Assembly (NCBI GenBank): GCA_938033875.1
Contig: CALHKG010000016.1
Span: 1 to 42,376, forward strand
Direction: 5' to 3'
DNA from: an uncultured Candidatus Saccharibacteria bacterium
GTDB taxonomy: Bacteria; Patescibacteriota; Saccharimonadia; Saccharimonadales; Saccharimonadaceae
DNA length: 42,376 bases
This document shows, piece by piece, positions 5,726 through 13,384 of the stretch (position 1 is the stretch's first letter; the number at the start of each line of letters is the position of its first letter). A model generated the notes under the pieces. The model was not told the DNA's origin. It did no database searches and was given only the letters and a program-made list of their open reading frames with translations. Position numbers and translations under genes: made by a program.

Positions 5726-6808
5726 TTATTTCTCTTGTTTGGCTTGAATCGTACTTTCGTAACTTGCGCCAGATAGACGATCAAACATAAAACGTCGGTT
5801 AAATAACGCTACGACAATTGTAATTAATACGAGTAATATGAATGCTAAAAACGTAATCGCGAGCAGACAGAGAAACAATAGCGAATCTGCTTCCTTATTA
5901 AATTTATCCGCGAGGTAAAACAAGCCTGCGGGAATGATGCGAAAATATATCGTGAGTAAGATTCCTCTGAAAATTGTGCGAATCCATTTTTTATTTTCAA
6001 ATGTTAGCCCAAACTTTAATAATGCGCTACCAAAAGTTTTACCATTCAGTAGAGGAATTAGGCTAAAATAGAGGGCTAAAAATAGCGAAAACGGAAGTTG
6101 GGTTTTTGATAAGGTGTAAGGAATACGGACGATAACAGCGTCGATTATTAGAGATAAACTAATACGAATTCCAGAAACTCGTGAGCCAGCCTCAAGGGAT
6201 TTTTCATCTATTTCTTCCCTGGACGGAAGTAGCCACGTCGCAAACCAGCCCAGAAAGTAACCGATGCATCCGCCTATCGTGTTCTGGATGATATCATCGA
6301 CGTCGGCTAATCGGTAAGGTTCTGAATAGATGAAATAAAGTCCAGACAGTTGAGTTAGCTCAAAGAATAAACTTAAAATAGCTGTCAATAACAACGTCTT
6401 TTTAAGGCTACATTTGAAATAGTAGCGCAGGTAAATTCCGAACGGAATGAGCATTAAAACGTTGAAAGCAGGAACGTAAAAAGTGGTATGTTTTATCGCC
6501 GTAATCCAAGTTGAACTATTTGTTAATACAAGTGGACTATTCTTTATAAAATCTGCGACGAATGAAAACGGAATTAAATTCAGATTTTCTGCGTAAGTTG
6601 TGCGAACGGATTCTGGATTTGGTAACGGTAAAATAACTAAGAAATATACAGTTAATAAATACAGAATAAAGGAATAGAAAATCAAAGTCCGCAGCTTATT
6701 GACGGAGCCGTATTTTCGATAGTTCGCAATCATATACGGCAACGTGATAAGAAACGCCAAAATTGGAAAAAGAATTAGTGCGACCTTAATGGAAATTAGA
6801 TATCCCAT
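5726..6808 (-). CDS. VanZ-RDD fusion membrane protein
   Basis: This 360-aa polytopic protein has a VanZ-like N-terminal half (Pro-Leu-Pro-Asn-Pro-Glu motif, four to five helices, and the Asp-Val-Asp-Asp-Ile-Ile-Gln-Asn-Thr-x-Gly-Gly signature). The C-terminal half matches the RDD family (Arg-x-x-Ser-x-x-x-Asp, then Asn-Gly-Lys-Thr-Phe-Gly). VanZ proteins are linked to teicoplanin resistance and envelope phenotypes, and RDD proteins are membrane proteins of uncertain role; the joint function is unknown. I place the start at the ATG at 6808 because a perfect TATAAT (6816-6821) ends 7 nt before it; longer in-frame starts exist up to a TTG at 6883. Confidence 0.75.
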   Translation of the reverse strand: MGYLISIKVALILFPILAFLITLPYMIANYRKYGSVNKLRTLIFYSFILYLLTVYFLVILPLPNPESVRTTYAENLNLIPFSFVADFIKNSPLVLTNSSTWITAIKHTTFYVPAFNVLMLIPFGIYLRYYFKCSLKKTLLLTAILSLFFELTQLSGLYFIYSEPYRLADVDDIIQNTIGGCIGYFLGWFATWLLPSREEIDEKSLEAGSRVSGIRISLSLIIDAVIVRIPYTLSKTQLPFSLFLALYFSLIPLLNGKTFGSALLKFGLTFENKKWIRTIFRGILLTIYFRIIPAGLFYLADKFNKEADSLLFLCLLAITFLAFILLVLITIVVALFNRRFMFDRLSGASYESTIQAKQEK

Positions 6809-6815
6809 AAACTCC

Positions 6816-6821
6816 ATTATA
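6816..6821 (-). promoter_or_regulatory. -10 box of the VanZ-RDD gene
   Basis: TATAAT on the minus strand lies 7 nt before the ATG at 6808, the spacing seen at many other genes here. It lies within the frame of the longer possible start, so the choice depends on that start being unused. Confidence 0.45.
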
Positions 6822-6950
6822 CTAAACATTTTCTCTGTAAAATTCAGGATGACTATTTCTATGCAGCGAAATATACTTGACAAAAAACAAAGCTTATGCT
6901 AACATTGCAATTAGTATTCTAAAAATAGATACAAAAAAGAAAGAATAAAA

Positions 6951-7292
6951 ATGAATTTAGTACAACAGTTTTTCACCGTTACAACTATGTTTGTCAGTTT
7001 GAATGTAGCGTTTGGTGTGCTGCTGCACGATACTAACGTTGATAAAGCGTTTTTGTCATCTTGGAAAACATATAGCGTTCAAAGTAACGTTAAGGATGAA
7101 ATAAAAATGCCAGAAACAAAGCCTCATACCCATCCAGAACATGCTCAATTGTCAAATGTGTTAAAAGAAGGTTCAGCGCGACCGCGAACTACGCCTCGTA
7201 ACAACGATAAGAAGCGATTGCGCCAAAAATATGCTGCTCGTGGTCAACATACTTTTGACGGATATCACCTTGATTTTGAAGGTGTGAGCTAG
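6951..7292 (+). CDS. Hypothetical protein with N-terminal membrane anchor
   Basis: I do not recognise this 113-aa protein. Residues about 7-27 form one hydrophobic helix (anchor or uncleaved signal). The rest is polar: a His-rich Thr-His-Pro-Glu-His stretch, then a very basic region (Arg-Pro-Arg-Thr-Thr-Pro-Arg, Lys-Lys-Arg-Leu-Arg-Gln-Lys). AGAAAG lies 8 nt before the ATG. Its TAG stop is one base away from the valS stop on the other strand. The basic, low-complexity tail could contact nucleic acid or the cell wall, which is only a guess. Confidence 0.6.
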   Translation: MNLVQQFFTVTTMFVSLNVAFGVLLHDTNVDKAFLSSWKTYSVQSNVKDEIKMPETKPHTHPEHAQLSNVLKEGSARPRTTPRNNDKKRLRQKYAARGQHTFDGYHLDFEGVS

Positions 7293-7293
7293 G

Positions 7294-9849
7294 CTATTTC
7301 AAGCTAATCACTTCCAGTTCCGAAACAAGCCGAGTAATGATTTTTTCTTGCTCGGCTAATTGCTCGCGAGTTTCCTCGACGAGGTGGGCTGGCGCCTTCT
7401 CAACGTAAGTCGGATTTTCCAGACGCTTCTTTAATCCCGCCAATTTCTGACGTGCTTCGGCTAGGCGCATTTCCAGATTTTCCTGATGTTGGTACAGAGT
7501 TTCACTATCAATATCTAGCCACGCTTCCCTGTTTGCAGCTGCTAATCTCAGTCCGCGCGGCTGATCCGTGTGTTCAATTGCCTCAAGCCGCATGAGATGC
7601 TTAATTGTGCCTTGATTGTCAGCGATAAGACTGTCGTTGCCGTATAACAATCGATACTTCTTATTCCCTGGCAGTTCAGCAATCACCCAGCGACCTTCGG
7701 CAACCAAGAGTTTAAGTTGCTCGAATTGTTCGGCAGCAATCGGATCGAACTTTTCTGGAGTTGGCCAAGCTTCACGCATCAAAATGCCGTCGGTGTAATT
7801 GAGCGTCTGCCAAATTGTTTCCGTAACGAACGGCGCAAATGGATGAGCGATTTTCAAAGAAGTTGCCAAAACCCAAGATAGCAACGGACGATTGATCGCG
7901 GTTTTAGACGATTCAATGTACCAGTCGGCCACGTCGTCCCAAATGGTGTGATAAACAGTTTCTGATGCCTCTGAGAAGCGATATTGCTCTAATCGAACAG
8001 CGATGTTGTTGGCGGCGTCGTTCAATTGGCGAATAATCCAGTGATCAGCCGGAGTTTGCGGCTCTAAGTCGACAATTTGATGATTATCGCCAATTTGCGC
8101 CTCGACAAATCGGGCAATATTCCATAGCTTATTACAGAAATTACGTGCCGCAATGACTGATCCCTTGTTGAAAGCTTGGCTTTGAGCTGGCGCTCGCCCA
8201 GAAATAACACCCATGCGTGTGGCGTCAGATCCAAATTCCGCAACCAATTCCATTGGATTGATGACATTACCCTTAGACTTAGACATTTTTTGGTTGTGCT
8301 CGTCATTAACCATTCCGTGTAGATAAACTTCTTTGAACGGCAACTTCCCTGTTCGGTATAGGCTAAGCATGATCATTCGAGAAACCCATGCGCGCATAAT
8401 ATCCATACCAGTTTCCATCATGTCAGTTGGGAAATAATTAGCTAAATCGCCGCCAGTTAAGTAATCTGTTACAATGTATGGCCATTGACCAGATGAGAAC
8501 CAAGTGTCAAAGGTATCCTCTTCTCTAATATATGTTGTGCCATTTACAACAATACTTTGCTCGTTGGTGCGAGTGTCGAATATCCAATCCTTAGGGTCGT
8601 TTTCATTTACAAACGCAGGAATTGGTATTCCCCATGGAATCTGTCGTGAAATATTCCAGTCCTTCAATTGCTCAAGATATGCGATGAGTTCTTTGCGCTT
8701 GGATGCTGGATAAAAAGTAATTTCTTCTTTTTTAAGCGCGTCAATTGCTGGCTGTGCGAGTGATTGTGTTTTAATAAACCACTGTTCTTTAATCATTGGC
8801 TCAATTACGCTGCCACACTTATAGCAATGTCCAACGGCGTGTTCAATTTCAGTCTCACCGCGGCGTAGCTCCAGTGCCTTCAACGCTTCCAAAACTCGAG
8901 CGCGAGCTTCTACTGGTGTTAATCCTAAGAACTGCGCTGGCACATTTATCATCTTCCCTTCTGGGCTGATAATTGACTCTAGAGGTAAATCATGACGTTT
9001 TGCAATTTCAAAGTCGTTCGGGTCGTGTGCCGGCGTAATCTTAACCGCACCGGTACCGTAACTCATGTCGACATATTCGTCCGCGATGATAGGAATTTCC
9101 TTATCGACAATCGGCAGTAAAATGCGAGTTCCAACCAATTTTTTGTATCGCTCATCATCTGGATGAACTGCCACAGCGACGTCGCCGAGCATAGTTTCTG
9201 GGCGCGTAGTAGCAATGATAATCTCGCCAATTTTATCTAGCGTCGGGTAAGCTATTTTCCACAACTTCCCTTTCTCGTTCTTATGTTCTACCTCGATGTC
9301 AGCAAAGCTGGTTTGGTGTTCGGTACAATAATTGACAATTCGCTCACCTCTGTAAACCAAATTGTCATCCCACATTTTCTTAAACGTGTCGTATACGGTG
9401 TTGATGACTTTGTCATCCAGAGTGAATGTCAAATGCTTCCATGATGCACTAACACCTAACGCGCGCAATTGCAGCTCCATATTGCCGCGTTTTTCTTGTA
9501 CAAAATTCCAAACTTGACTATACAATTGGTCACGTGAAAAATCGAAGCGACTCTTCCCTTGCTTCGTCAATTCTCTTTCATACACAACCCAAGTTTCAAA
9601 CCCAGCGTGGTCGGCGCCTGGAATAAATACGGCGTCGTCGCCCTTCATTCGGTGGTAACGAATCAGAATATCCTTCAGATTCATATCGAGTGCGTGCCCG
9701 ATGTGCAGATTACCGTTCGCGTTAGGTGGCGGCATAATGATTGAATATGGCTTGCCTACCCCTGTTGGATCTAATGCATCACTGGTTTCCCATAGGGCGT
9801 AAATATTTGGTTCGTAATCGTTTGGTATGTATTGTTTAGCTAGCTGCAT
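7294..9849 (-). CDS. valS: Valyl-tRNA synthetase
   Basis: The enzyme (851 aa) charges tRNA-Val with valine in the cytoplasm. The class I signature is Asn-Leu-His-Ile-Gly-His (residues about 47-52) and the KMSKS loop Gln-Lys-Met-Ser-Lys-Ser-Lys-Gly-Asn lies near residue 522. The large insert from about 190 to 350 is the editing domain (Thr-Thr-Arg-Pro-Glu-Thr-Met-Leu-Gly-Asp). The C-terminus ends in the coiled coil typical of ValS (Leu-Glu-Met-Arg-Leu-Ala-Glu and following). The Ile/Leu paralogues are excluded by length and by the Pro-Pro-Pro-Asn-Ala-Asn-Gly-Asn-Leu-His sequence. The 120-nt leader upstream contains two hairpins but no T-box consensus that I can see. Confidence 0.97.
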   Translation of the reverse strand: MQLAKQYIPNDYEPNIYALWETSDALDPTGVGKPYSIIMPPPNANGNLHIGHALDMNLKDILIRYHRMKGDDAVFIPGADHAGFETWVVYERELTKQGKSRFDFSRDQLYSQVWNFVQEKRGNMELQLRALGVSASWKHLTFTLDDKVINTVYDTFKKMWDDNLVYRGERIVNYCTEHQTSFADIEVEHKNEKGKLWKIAYPTLDKIGEIIIATTRPETMLGDVAVAVHPDDERYKKLVGTRILLPIVDKEIPIIADEYVDMSYGTGAVKITPAHDPNDFEIAKRHDLPLESIISPEGKMINVPAQFLGLTPVEARARVLEALKALELRRGETEIEHAVGHCYKCGSVIEPMIKEQWFIKTQSLAQPAIDALKKEEITFYPASKRKELIAYLEQLKDWNISRQIPWGIPIPAFVNENDPKDWIFDTRTNEQSIVVNGTTYIREEDTFDTWFSSGQWPYIVTDYLTGGDLANYFPTDMMETGMDIMRAWVSRMIMLSLYRTGKLPFKEVYLHGMVNDEHNQKMSKSKGNVINPMELVAEFGSDATRMGVISGRAPAQSQAFNKGSVIAARNFCNKLWNIARFVEAQIGDNHQIVDLEPQTPADHWIIRQLNDAANNIAVRLEQYRFSEASETVYHTIWDDVADWYIESSKTAINRPLLSWVLATSLKIAHPFAPFVTETIWQTLNYTDGILMREAWPTPEKFDPIAAEQFEQLKLLVAEGRWVIAELPGNKKYRLLYGNDSLIADNQGTIKHLMRLEAIEHTDQPRGLRLAAANREAWLDIDSETLYQHQENLEMRLAEARQKLAGLKKRLENPTYVEKAPAHLVEETREQLAEQEKIITRLVSELEVISLK

Positions 9850-9863
9850 AAGTTATTCCATGG

Positions 9864-9919
9864 TTTTTTCATGTGAAAAAAGACAAAAGAAAACAAAGTA
9901 GCTTTTCACGTGCAAAAGC
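9864..9919 (-). promoter_or_regulatory. Two similar inverted repeats in the valS leader
   Basis: One palindrome (9864-9881, arms TTTTTTCA/TGAAAAAA) and one hairpin (9901-9919, arms GCTTTT/AAAAGC) share a TTTTCAYGTG core. They sit between the promoter and the valS start codon, so they may be RNA hairpins or a paired operator. No factor can be assigned. Confidence 0.35.
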
Positions 9920-9969
9920 CCTTAAATATGTAATCCTCTAATTTCTCCACATGTTTATATTACATTTTA

Positions 9970-9978
9970 ATTATACCA
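9970..9978 (-). promoter_or_regulatory. Extended -10 promoter of valS
   Basis: TGG-TATAAT on the minus strand is a perfect extended -10. Its distance from the start codon implies a leader of roughly 115 nt, unlike the leaderless genes nearby. No good -35 is present. Confidence 0.6.
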
Positions 9979-10010
9979 TAAATTTATGTGGTGCGATGGA
10001 TGAAATAAGG

Positions 10011-10937
10011 TTATTTTCTGATCGTTTGATACGCTCGATATAGCCAATATTGAAGTGGCTTTAGGGGAAGTTCCCAGGTTGACCCAGAGTAGACATCTTC
10101 GCCGCCGAATGATCGCTTGAACTTCGTAAAGCCAGCCCATGGGTGATTTTTTGGTGCGTTTTCAGGCGCAATTCCGTATAAATCGACTTTCTCCATTTGG
10201 CGATGTTTTGCATCGATTATCGCTTCGGTGAGCAGGGCAGTTCCAGCGTTAAGCTTGCGATATTCTGGTGTAGAATTTGCTGCCGCATGCGCGTAAATTC
10301 GAGTTGTTTTTGAGTCGAAAAATAGGGCAGTAGCAATTACTTTATTGTCGTATGTTGCGTACCAAAAAGAAGCATCTTTGGATGAAAGTAGGGAACCAGC
10401 TTGCTTATGAAAGTATGAATCTGGATGCGGCGACATGCCGGTTCTCTTGGCAACTTCATGTATCAATTCTAAGAAATATTTAATATCGTCTGGGTTTTGA
10501 GATTGATGAACCGTTACGCCTTTTTTGTGATAATTCCTATAACAATTCCTTACAGGTTGCGCCATACTTGCTATGATTTCTTCCTCTGGTTGCTGGAGAT
10601 TGATAACGTGCGTATGTTCTGGCTGTAAATGGATGTAAGTGGCTTTCTTCCAATGCTCATCAGATAATACCTTAGAAAAGGTGGGTTTAATTGGTCCGAC
10701 TCTAAGGAAAGTTACGCCAAGTTTTTTGCCTAGCTCTGCTAAGTCTTTTAGTGCCAATCGTAATGCTTCTTCGTTAATAGCGGTTGGACCGAAGGGGCAA
10801 TATAAGCGGGAATTGCCTGTGCCGCGCTCTAATATTGCGAAATATTCCCATCCTTCACCTCTGTTGTGAAAGACTTTTCGACCGAGCGATTGTTGGAATT
10901 TTTCCCAGGCTGATGATTGTAGAAAATGTTGATTCAT
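10011..10937 (-). CDS. FemAB family aminoacyltransferase
   Basis: This 308-aa protein has the double GNAT-like fold of FemA/FemX proteins. Those enzymes use aminoacyl-tRNA to add the first or later residues of the peptidoglycan cross-bridge to the stem peptide at the inner face of the membrane. Recognisable parts are Phe-Leu-Gln-Ser-Ser-x-Trp near the N-terminus, the Arg-Val-Gly-Pro block, and the C-terminal Phe-Lys-x-Ser-Phe-Gly-Gly. It follows tsaD by 18 nt on the same strand, and the murE/murF-like genes lie a kilobase or more away, consistent with a cell-wall role. The residue added is not predictable from sequence alone. Confidence 0.82.
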   Translation of the reverse strand: MNQHFLQSSAWEKFQQSLGRKVFHNRGEGWEYFAILERGTGNSRLYCPFGPTAINEEALRLALKDLAELGKKLGVTFLRVGPIKPTFSKVLSDEHWKKATYIHLQPEHTHVINLQQPEEEIIASMAQPVRNCYRNYHKKGVTVHQSQNPDDIKYFLELIHEVAKRTGMSPHPDSYFHKQAGSLLSSKDASFWYATYDNKVIATALFFDSKTTRIYAHAAANSTPEYRKLNAGTALLTEAIIDAKHRQMEKVDLYGIAPENAPKNHPWAGFTKFKRSFGGEDVYSGSTWELPLKPLQYWLYRAYQTIRK

Positions 10938-10955
10938 GTTGTAATCCTCACAACG

Positions 10956-12026
10956 TTATATTGCTGTCATTGATAAACTTGGCTGAACTTCCAGATCGTA
11001 TGGATCTGTAGGCTCGTCAATTTGAGATCTGAAATAACCGAGAGTGGCAATCATCGCGGCGTTGTCTGTGCAGAGTTGGATAGGGGCGTATTCGATGTCA
11101 ATTGGCAAAGCTTCGCGTAATTGACGGCGCAACTCTTGGTTAGCCGCAACTCCACCAGCGATTACAACGGAGGCTGGCTGGAAATTGTCAAACGCCTTTT
11201 TGGTTTTATTTACGAGAGTTTTTATGGCTATATACTGGAAACTTGCCGCCATATTACGTCGTAATTCGTCATCTACGAGCGCTGGAAGCTCATGAGAGGG
11301 AAAAGTGAAGTCTTTACCGACTTCGTGCTGAACGGCTCTCAAAACGGCCGTCTTAAGCCCAGAGAAGGAGAAATCGTATTCGCCGGATAATTTGGCGATA
11401 GGTAAGTGAAACGCGCGCGGATCGCCAAACTCAGCAGCTTTAGCGATAGCTGGGCCGCCAGGATATGGCAAGCCGATGATTTTAGCGACTTTATCAAACG
11501 CTTCGCCAACCGCGTCGTCTTGGGTTTGTCCGATAAGCTGATAATCTCCGTGATTTTTAAATAGGACAAGTTGTGAATGCCCGCCTGAAACGATCAACGA
11601 AAGCATAGGGAATGACGGCTGCTGTTTCGGCAATGTTAGAGATAAATTGTCGGATTGCTTATTGATAAAATTGGCGTACACGTGAGCTTCTACGTGATGA
11701 ATCTTAAAGAGCGGCTTATTGTGAATAATAGCGAGAGTTCTGGCGGCTAGAGTGCCGATTAATAGTGAGCCAATAAGCCCCGGCGCGTAAGTAACAGCGA
11801 TGGCGTCGATATCATCCCAAGTACAATTTGCGTCAAACAAAGCTTTTTTAATGACGGGATTTACAACTTCCAAATGACTACGCGCGGCAATTTCTGGAAT
11901 AACTCCGCCGTATTCTGCGTGAATATCAATTTGAGAATTGACAACATTTGAAAGCAAGCGTTCGCCATCTTCAACTATTGACGCCGCCGTTTCGTCGCAA
12001 CTGGATTCAATTCCCAAAATCCTCAT
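10956..12026 (-). CDS. tsaD: tRNA N6-adenosine threonylcarbamoyltransferase TsaD
   Basis: TsaD transfers the threonylcarbamoyl group from TC-AMP to A37 of ANN-decoding tRNAs, with TsaB and TsaE as partners. The 356-aa protein has the ASKHA fold with Gly-Ile-Glu-Ser-Ser-Cys-Asp-Glu-Thr at the N-terminus, and His111 and His115 in His-His-Val-Glu-Ala-His as metal ligands. Ser-Gly-Gly-His-Ser-Gln-Leu and Ala-Gly-Gly-Val-Ala-Ala-Asn appear later. All key residues are present. It diverges from the murE-like gene with only 41 bp between start codons, and femX-like follows it as the second gene. Confidence 0.97.
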   Translation of the reverse strand: MRILGIESSCDETAASIVEDGERLLSNVVNSQIDIHAEYGGVIPEIAARSHLEVVNPVIKKALFDANCTWDDIDAIAVTYAPGLIGSLLIGTLAARTLAIIHNKPLFKIHHVEAHVYANFINKQSDNLSLTLPKQQPSFPMLSLIVSGGHSQLVLFKNHGDYQLIGQTQDDAVGEAFDKVAKIIGLPYPGGPAIAKAAEFGDPRAFHLPIAKLSGEYDFSFSGLKTAVLRAVQHEVGKDFTFPSHELPALVDDELRRNMAASFQYIAIKTLVNKTKKAFDNFQPASVVIAGGVAANQELRRQLREALPIDIEYAPIQLCTDNAAMIATLGYFRSQIDEPTDPYDLEVQPSLSMTAI

Positions 12027-12034
12027 TTGTTTTT

Positions 12035-12043
12035 ATTATAGCA
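12035..12043 (-). promoter_or_regulatory. Extended -10 promoter of tsaD
   Basis: TGC-TATAAT on the minus strand ends 8 nt before the tsaD ATG, so the mRNA would be leaderless or nearly so. Confidence 0.6.
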
Positions 12044-12051
12044 AATATAAG

Positions 12052-12060
12052 TGGTAAAAT
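12052..12060 (+). promoter_or_regulatory. Extended -10 promoter of the murE-like gene
   Basis: TGG-TAAAAT ends 7 nt before the ATG at 12068. It lies back to back with the tsaD promoter, 8 bp apart, so two polymerases could not use both at once. Confidence 0.6.
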
Positions 12061-12067
12061 GGGTATT

Positions 12068-13384
12068 ATGAAAAACGAGTTGGTAAAAATTGCTAGAAAA
12101 ACGCTACCTCAAGGAGCTTTGGAAAAAACCGAAAACGCCTATAGAGTTGCGCGCACGAAGATGATTAGCCTAAGATATGGCAATCCAGCTCGTGGCTTGA
12201 GAATTATTGCAGTAACAGGGACGAACGGGAAAACTACGACCGCTTGTTATATCAATGAAATCTTGAAAGAGGCTGGCTTTAAGACTGCATTATTTACGAC
12301 GGCGGTGATTGAAATTGCTGGCAAGGAAAAGATAAATGATTTGAATGCGACGGTGCCGACTGTGGCGAGGTTATTCAGCTTTTTCCAGACGGCTCAGCGT
12401 GAAGGTGTGGAATATGTGATTTTAGAGGCAACAAGTCACGCTCTGTCGCAGCATAAATTTGACGGCGTGCCAATTGAGGCGGCGGTGATGACTAATTTGA
12501 CTCAAGACCATTTGGACTATCATAAAACGATGGAAGCTTACGCGGCAGCTAAGGCTAAATTGTTTGAAAAAAAGCCGAAATATATCGTGCTGAATCGTGA
12601 TGACGAGTGGTTTGAATATTTTGATAAGTTTACGGCTTCTGGCGAGAAAATGACTTACGGAACGAATCCGGAAGCTGAAGCTCACTTAACGCACGTTAAG
12701 TTGTATAAAAAGGGAACAGAGGCGAGTTTACTGATTGACCATCAAACTCATTTGGAGTTGGCGACTAATTTGCCTGGCGAATTTAATGTAATGAATATGT
12801 CGGCTGCGGTATCTTTGGCGTATCTATTAGGGATAAAATTGGAAGATATCCAAGAGGGCGTGGCGAATTTGGAGGCGATTCCTGGACGATTCGAGCGAGT
12901 AGAAAATAAGCTTGGAATTGATATTATTGTGGATTATGCCCACACGCCAGACGCGCTGGAAAAATTGCTAAAAACCACTCATAAAATTACCAAGGGGCGA
13001 TTAACTTTGGTGTTTGGTGCGTGCGGCGATAGAGATAAGACAAAGCGTCCGATTATGGGCGAGCTGGCGGCTAATTTGGCGGATAGGATTTTCCTGACTG
13101 ACGAGGAGAGTTATAACGAAAATCCAGATGAAATTCGGGCTATGATTCGTCAGGGAATTGAGCGAACGAAAAAGGCTCATAAGATGACGGAAATTGCTGA
13201 TCGAAAACAGGCGATTTACCAGGCTTTGAGGTCGGCTGTTCGTGGCGATACGGTTCTGATTACGGGTATGGGGCATGAGCAGTACCGAATTGTGAATGGC
13301 AAGCGAATTCCGTGGAACGACAAGAAGGTCGTTCAGGAAATTATTTCTGAGATTGAGAAAAAGAGTCGTAAAATTTCGCTTTAA
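12068..13384 (+). CDS. murE: MurE-like Mur ligase (UDP-MurNAc-tripeptide synthetase type), short N-terminus
   Basis: This 438-aa ATP-dependent ligase probably adds the third residue of the peptidoglycan stem peptide. The P-loop Gly-Thr-Asn-Gly-Lys-Thr-Thr-Thr is near residue 51. Glu-Ala-Thr-Ser-His-Ala, Leu-Thr-Gln-Asp-His-Leu-Asp-Tyr-His, Asp-Tyr-Ala-His-Thr-Pro-Asp and Gly-Ala-Cys-Gly-Asp-Arg-Asp-Lys-Thr-Lys follow in the MurE order. The P-loop lies about 60 residues earlier than in typical MurE, so the UDP-binding first domain is mostly missing. The specificity motif is Glu-Asn-Pro-Asp, which matches neither DNPR (meso-DAP) nor DNPA (Lys). A longer in-frame start at 11948 would run through tsaD and is rejected; the ATG at 12068 follows a -10 box at 7 nt. 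The 3' end overlaps murF by 44 bp. Confidence 0.82.
   Translation: MKNELVKIARKTLPQGALEKTENAYRVARTKMISLRYGNPARGLRIIAVTGTNGKTTTACYINEILKEAGFKTALFTTAVIEIAGKEKINDLNATVPTVARLFSFFQTAQREGVEYVILEATSHALSQHKFDGVPIEAAVMTNLTQDHLDYHKTMEAYAAAKAKLFEKKPKYIVLNRDDEWFEYFDKFTASGEKMTYGTNPEAEAHLTHVKLYKKGTEASLLIDHQTHLELATNLPGEFNVMNMSAAVSLAYLLGIKLEDIQEGVANLEAIPGRFERVENKLGIDIIVDYAHTPDALEKLLKTTHKITKGRLTLVFGACGDRDKTKRPIMGELAANLADRIFLTDEESYNENPDEIRAMIRQGIERTKKAHKMTEIADRKQAIYQALRSAVRGDTVLITGMGHEQYRIVNGKRIPWNDKKVVQEIISEIEKKSRKISL

Noticed and set aside
9850..9978. T-box riboswitch upstream of valS
   Set aside because: I see no conserved T-box sequence or specifier-loop layout, only two short hairpins.
11948..12067. Longer MurE start inside tsaD
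   Set aside because: It would run antisense through the first codons of tsaD, while a -10 box sits directly before the ATG at 12068.
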